Shown: in pieces, positions 60,280 to 64,000 of the stretch
How positions within the stretch are numbered: position 1 is the stretch's first letter
Layout: each line of letters begins with the position of its first letter
Source of the DNA: Adiantum capillus-veneris
Taxonomy: Eukaryota > Streptophyta > Polypodiopsida > Polypodiales > Pteridaceae
NCBI GenBank assembly: GCA_014529385.2
Contig: CM043969.1
Span: 37,507,922 to 37,571,921, forward strand
DNA: 64,000 bases
Direction of reading: 5' to 3'
Notes under the pieces: generated by a model
The model's database searches: none
Told to the model about the DNA's origin: nothing
Seen by the model: the letters and a program-made list of their open reading frames with translations, nothing else
Translations under genes and position numbers: made by a program

Positions 60280-60701
60280 CAGATGCTCTAAGAAGTGAGG
60301 CCCTACCCACTTATTTATTGGTACAAGGGATGCCCAAAAACAGAGCCCCAAAAGCATTCGATTTTAAAAGCTTTCAAAAATAAAGCAACTTATTCAAAAA
60401 GCTGCTAATTCAGCCAACCTGGACTTCAGCCAGCGCAAAAGCAAGGAATTCCGTACTGCTGTCCATACGCGTGCACGTCAAAATGTCAAAGAATTTGCGC
60501 CGCAATTTCCGGGATTTCCATACGGATGCCACGTCAGCTTGTCGGTGCATATTGTGGAGAACCGTATTGTCTGCCACGTATCATATCCTACAGTGTGTGT
60601 ATCTGTGGTAGTGCCCAACAGTATCCTTGAAACCCAAAGGGACATCAATGACTCTATATCAAAATATTGGGGCAATCTGTAGACAAAGGAGCGGAGTGAC
60701 A
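60280..60701 (-). repeat. Element D 3' LTR, truncated
   Basis: Starts TGTCACTCC on the - strand after the polypurine tract. Its last part (to 60280) matches element C LTR 49080-49178 in inverse orientation. About 210 bp of the expected LTR end is missing where it meets element C. Confidence 0.75.
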
Positions 60702-60779
60702 CCCCTCTTGTGCAAACCCGTTGCACTAGATTCGCCCATGCTGAAATCGGGGTTCTGTCGGAGTAGACTATGCTAAACC

Positions 60780-61637
60780 GAATGCTTCAATGTAAAGGTT
60801 CACAATCTGAGGAGTATCTGCTAGGTCCTCCTCCTCCATCCACTTCGCATCCAATGCGGAATAGTTCTTGAATTTAACCAAGAACCGCCTCATCAGTTTA
60901 CCTTTAATCTTTCTATCTTTATGTGTCAGTATCTATTCTGGAACGAGTATCTCCTTGCTTTCCTCCACTTCGGGTTGCTCATCTGGCTCCCCATCATCGG
61001 GCACATCTCCTTTAAAAAGGCTTCAGGAGACTCACATGAAAAGCATTGTGAAGTCTCCAAGTGTCAGGCAGCTTCAATCTAAAGGAGACATCATTTATCT
61101 TTTCTTTTATTTGGAAAGCTCCATAGTATCTCATGCTAAGCTTTGGAAAAAGCCGCTCCTTTCTCTTTTTCTTTCTCAGGCGTGCCTTCTCAAAGCGTAA
61201 GAGCACCCAATCGTTCTCCTTTCATTTCAAACGCTGACTTCTCATGTCTTTCTCGACATTTCTCTAAAGCCTTCCAGACCTTGACAAAAGTGGTGTCCAC
61301 ATCCCGCGTGTACTGGTCGGCTTCAAACATCTTATCTTTTGTGCTTAGGAAGGGTGGAACCTTCGTAGCACCTTCAATAATCTCAAATGGCATCTTCCCC
61401 GTCGAAGAGTGGATCGTTTTATTGTAGGCAAATTCCATTAAGGGCAAAAACTTTCCCCGTGTAGTCTTCAAATCCAAAGAAGAAGACTTCGACAAATTCA
61501 GTACGACCAAATTTGCAATCTCAGATTGCTCATCTGTTTGCGGGTGGAAAGATGACGAGAACTGCAACCGTGGTGTGCCAATGTTCTCCCAAATAGCCTT
61601 CCAAAACAAACTCGTAAATCGGGGATCTCTATCAGAG
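60780..61637 (-). pseudogene. Element D integrase core to chromodomain-like tail
   Basis: On the - strand: S-D-R-D-P-R-F-T-S-L-F-W-K-A-I-W (61635-61590, second catalytic Asp), F-S-S-S-F-H-P-Q-T-D-E-Q-S-E (catalytic Glu region), L-M-E-F-A-Y-N-K-T, then a frame change near 61200 to [17 protein letters not shown] and, after another break, the acidic tail and W-M-E-E-E-D-L-A-D-T-P. Parallel to element C. Confidence 0.85.
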
Positions 61638-61825
61638 TGTCACGTGACACATCCAACCCTATGTGTCCGTGGACAAGCTACATCATGACCAGGGTTGGGT
61701 TCAGTTAAGTCAGTCTAGATTTAGAAGTGATCTGGCACTTTTTGTGAGTCTATTTGTAGACCGCGCATGCCAAGTCACTTAGTATAGATGCATATCCTCT
61801 GGTTGCACACAATATGATCATAAGC

Positions 61826-62461
61826 ATATACCTAGATGAATCCAGGATAAACCCAGATTCACCCATAAAGAAAAGTGCAAGGTATAGACCCATGGTAGTC
61901 ACCCACAAGACAATATAACCATCAGCTTCATCATGCATAGTATTGACTAAATACCACGACATCCCCACTAACGTCGTCAGTGCCCAATAGTGGGTGTAGA
62001 ACTAGGTACTAACATATGCTCCCAAACACAACACCACACACACATACGCACGAGCATACATCAACACAAAGTTCAACGTACTGAGTTTCTGTCATGACTC
62101 CGGAGATCAAGGGCAGACTCAGCCATAATGAAGCCTAGCACTAAAAGAAGCATTAAATCGGAAAAATTACCACAAAAATGAGGTAGTTGATAGGGCGTAC
62201 GCACCACAAAAGTTAGAAAGAATTAGCACAATATCAACTGGTCGTAACTCGGACGAAAACTTCACAATGTGAAGTCTGCATGTCCGCTATACGACTAAAA
62301 AATATACCTAGATGAATCCAGGATAAACCCAGATTCACCCATAAAGGAAAGTGCAAGGTATAGACCCATGGTAGTCACCCATAAGACAATATAACCATCA
62401 GCTTCATCATGCATAGTATTGACTAAATACCACGACATCGCCACTAACGTCGTCAGTGCCC
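61826..62461. repeat. 160-bp direct repeats around a 316-bp segment, inside the solo LTR
   Basis: 61826-61985 and 62302-62461 are nearly identical (three or four differences). The arrangement resembles a miniature LTR element (TRIM), but the ends are TATACC and GTGCCC rather than TG...CA and I see no target duplication. An unequal duplication is the alternative. The F LTRs at 25151 and 41446 lack this segment. Confidence 0.85.
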
Positions 62462-62670
62462 TCCCATCAGAATCCTTCAGGGGAATTTTCCAGTGCATTT
62501 AGCCTATTTTACCTTATTTTTGACATTTTTCACTTATTATTTTTAAGTGACTTTCCAACAAAAGTAGGTAGGGCAATTTTGCTAAGTTTGTAGATAAGCA
62601 AACTAGAGCTAGCACTATTTGGCAGAAGAGGCAGCAGGAGCTCCACGCTCAACAGGCAACTTCTCAGCAG

Positions 62671-62705
<35 letters not shown>
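62671..62705. repeat. Run of about 36 C
   Basis: A pure C homopolymer in the solo LTR, where the F LTRs have the short sequence agtgcccctcaaggacccc or similar. Length is likely imprecise in any assembly. Confidence 0.9.
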
Positions 62706-63251
62706 AGGAGACCTAACGTTTTGCAGGTCCAGCATCACCTAGCGTTTTCATCACAAGATCAGCCAGCGTTTTGCCTTTGCAGATCCTGGCGACAGCAGCA
62801 CCTCAGATCAGCCCAGCGTTTTTGCATTTGCAGAGCCACAGCGACAGAAGCACAGATTTTCAGCCCATAGCGTTTGTGGACAGCTGTTACAAGGTTGCAG
62901 ATTTCAACCCTTAGGTCATTGTCGCCATCCCCGTCGTCGACACCGACATAGTCCCAAGTTGCATCAGTTTTCCATGCATCATCATTGTACCACTTTGTGC
63001 AATCAATCGTTGACGAGAGTGTGGGGCCTTCGGAGGAGGGTTTTACAACGTCTGTGGTGTCGTATCTCTCTTCTCTCTATCTCTCAGTCTCATACACTTG
63101 TACACACAGTGTCCACTCACTTTGTTCGTGATCATAGCACTCTCCATTAAGAACGGAAGGCTCTCCCTTCCATAAGAACTGAAAGGAACCTTGAGCAAAT
63201 ATGGATCATTCATCTTGAGAAAGTACAACATTCATTCTGTTGCACCTTACA

Positions 63252-64000
63252 CAGAGACTATTGTCTCAGGCATGCCATGTAATCTGAATATCTGGGCAAT
63301 GAACAATCTCGCTAAATGATCCGGCTTGATTGTTTTCTTCACTGAAATGAAATGAGCTTGCTTGCTAAATTTGTCAATAACGGTCCGGATACCATCGTGC
63401 CACCTTTGTGTCTTCGGGAGATCAAAAATGAAATCCAGAGCAATACTTTCCCAAGAGCGGGTGGGAATGGGTAAAGGTTGTAACAATCCCTGTGCTTTAT
63501 GCCTGTCAAACTTAACCTTCTGGCATACCAAGCAACTGCGTACAAAATAGTCCACGTCCTTCTTGAGTCTCGGCCAAAAGAAGTATCGCTCCACACCTTT
63601 CAAGGTGGTATCAATGCCGCGATGACTTATAAATGGTGGACAGTGGCATTCGGTTAGAACCTTTTCCCTCAACGGCTATGTAACGCACAACATCGTTTTC
63701 TTCATCAAGTAGCCATCCCGAATGAAATATTCCACTACCACCTCCCCATTCTGTATTCGACTGAATACAATACATCTGAAAAATATGGATCTGTGGCGTA
63801 CTGATCGACCACGTCCTCGAAGCTTCTATGATGAATAGCGGAAATAGCCAAGACCAACGGCTTTCGGGACAAAGTATCTGCCACCAAGTTCTTCTGTCTC
63901 TGCCCATGAACAATCTGCTTTTCCAATAGCTGCTTCCGTAAACTCTGATAATCAGTGAAGACCGTAAAATCCGCTTCGAGTAGGTAATGTCGCCACTGAG
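63252..64000 (-). pseudogene. Element D RNase H end and integrase zinc domain, cut by window edge
   Basis: On the - strand: W-R-H-Y-L-L-E-A-D-F-T-V-F-T-D (RNase H), K-N-L-V-A-D-T-L-S-R-K-P, a stop and frame change near 63730-63660, then H-C-P-P-F-I-S-H-R-G-I-D, zinc site C-L-V-C-Q-K and first catalytic Asp (I-A-L-D-F-I-F-D-L-P). Ends at G-M-P-E-T-I-V-S where the solo LTR is inserted. Compared with element C about 15 codons are missing between RNase H and R-Q-K-N-L-V. Confidence 0.85.

Larger units (their letters stand above)
61638..63251 (+). mobile_element. Solo LTR of the element F family inside element D
   Basis: 1614 bp, TGTCACGTGACAC to CCTTACA, flanked by the 5-bp duplication CAGAG (61633-61637 and 63252-63256). 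Matches the F LTRs at both ends and through much of the middle. No internal retrotransposon sequence remains, which is the product of recombination between two LTRs. It is longer than the F LTRs because of a segment at 61826-62461 bounded by 160-bp direct repeats. Confidence 0.92.
60280..64000 (-). mobile_element. Element D: decayed chromodomain-type Ty3/Gypsy element, interrupted by a solo LTR
   Basis: Runs on the - strand from the right window edge. Order: RNase H end and integrase start (64000-63252), solo LTR insertion (61638-63251), rest of integrase and chromodomain-like tail (61637-60780), polypurine tract (acaagagggg at about 60702-60711) and a 3' LTR that starts TGTCAC at 60701 and is truncated at about 60280. 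The same family as element C by protein and LTR resemblance. Confidence 0.85.

Overview
This is repeat-dense nuclear DNA from a land plant. The only convincing host gene is an ortholog of PF16/SPAG6, an armadillo-repeat protein of the flagellar central apparatus, at 45.07-47.9 kb on the + strand. Flowering plants and conifers have lost axonemal genes, so the source should be a plant with swimming sperm: a fern, lycophyte, bryophyte, cycad or Ginkgo. The nested LTR retrotransposons and short exons in repeat-filled introns make a fern the best guess (inference).

Left block (1-21.6 kb) is a three-level nest. The outermost element (Z) has a very long (about 2.66 kb), CT-rich LTR and only gag-like coding remains. 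Its 3' LTR is split by a Ty3/Gypsy element of the dual-RNase-H (Tat-like) kind (A, 3753-19220, LTRs 2075 bp, TSD ACGG). The 5' LTR of A is split by a complete Ty1/Copia element (4354-9531, LTRs 227 bp, TSD GAAAA) whose LTRs differ at one position. A broken L1-type LINE lies on the - strand at about 21.6-23.8 kb.

Middle block (25.15-42.6 kb) is one LTR element (F, TSD CCACC) that codes only for gag and protease. It carries an 11.8-kb insertion (T, about 29.28-41.10 kb) bounded by 30-bp terminal inverted repeats. T looks like a large, unclassified, decayed DNA transposon. It holds several coding regions, some with clear introns and lying on the strand opposite to F, and four arrays of palindromes sharing one core motif (about 32.3, 33.2, 34.6 and 35.9 kb). 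T is my main candidate for an undescribed system.

Right block: after a 185-bp foldback element (43825-44009) and the PF16 gene, which breaks off after about 60 percent of the normal protein, come two decayed chromodomain-type Gypsy elements. C is on the + strand and D on the - strand, joined tail to tail near 60280. C is interrupted by B (50758-59488, - strand), a Tat-like element with an intact 1783-residue Gag-Pol and nearly identical LTRs. D is interrupted by a solo LTR of the F family (61638-63251, TSD CAGAG).

Elements A and B both carry, between primer-binding site and gag, a small ORF of about 70-80 codons with a conserved protein sequence (two tandem copies in A, one in B). I know of no description of it.
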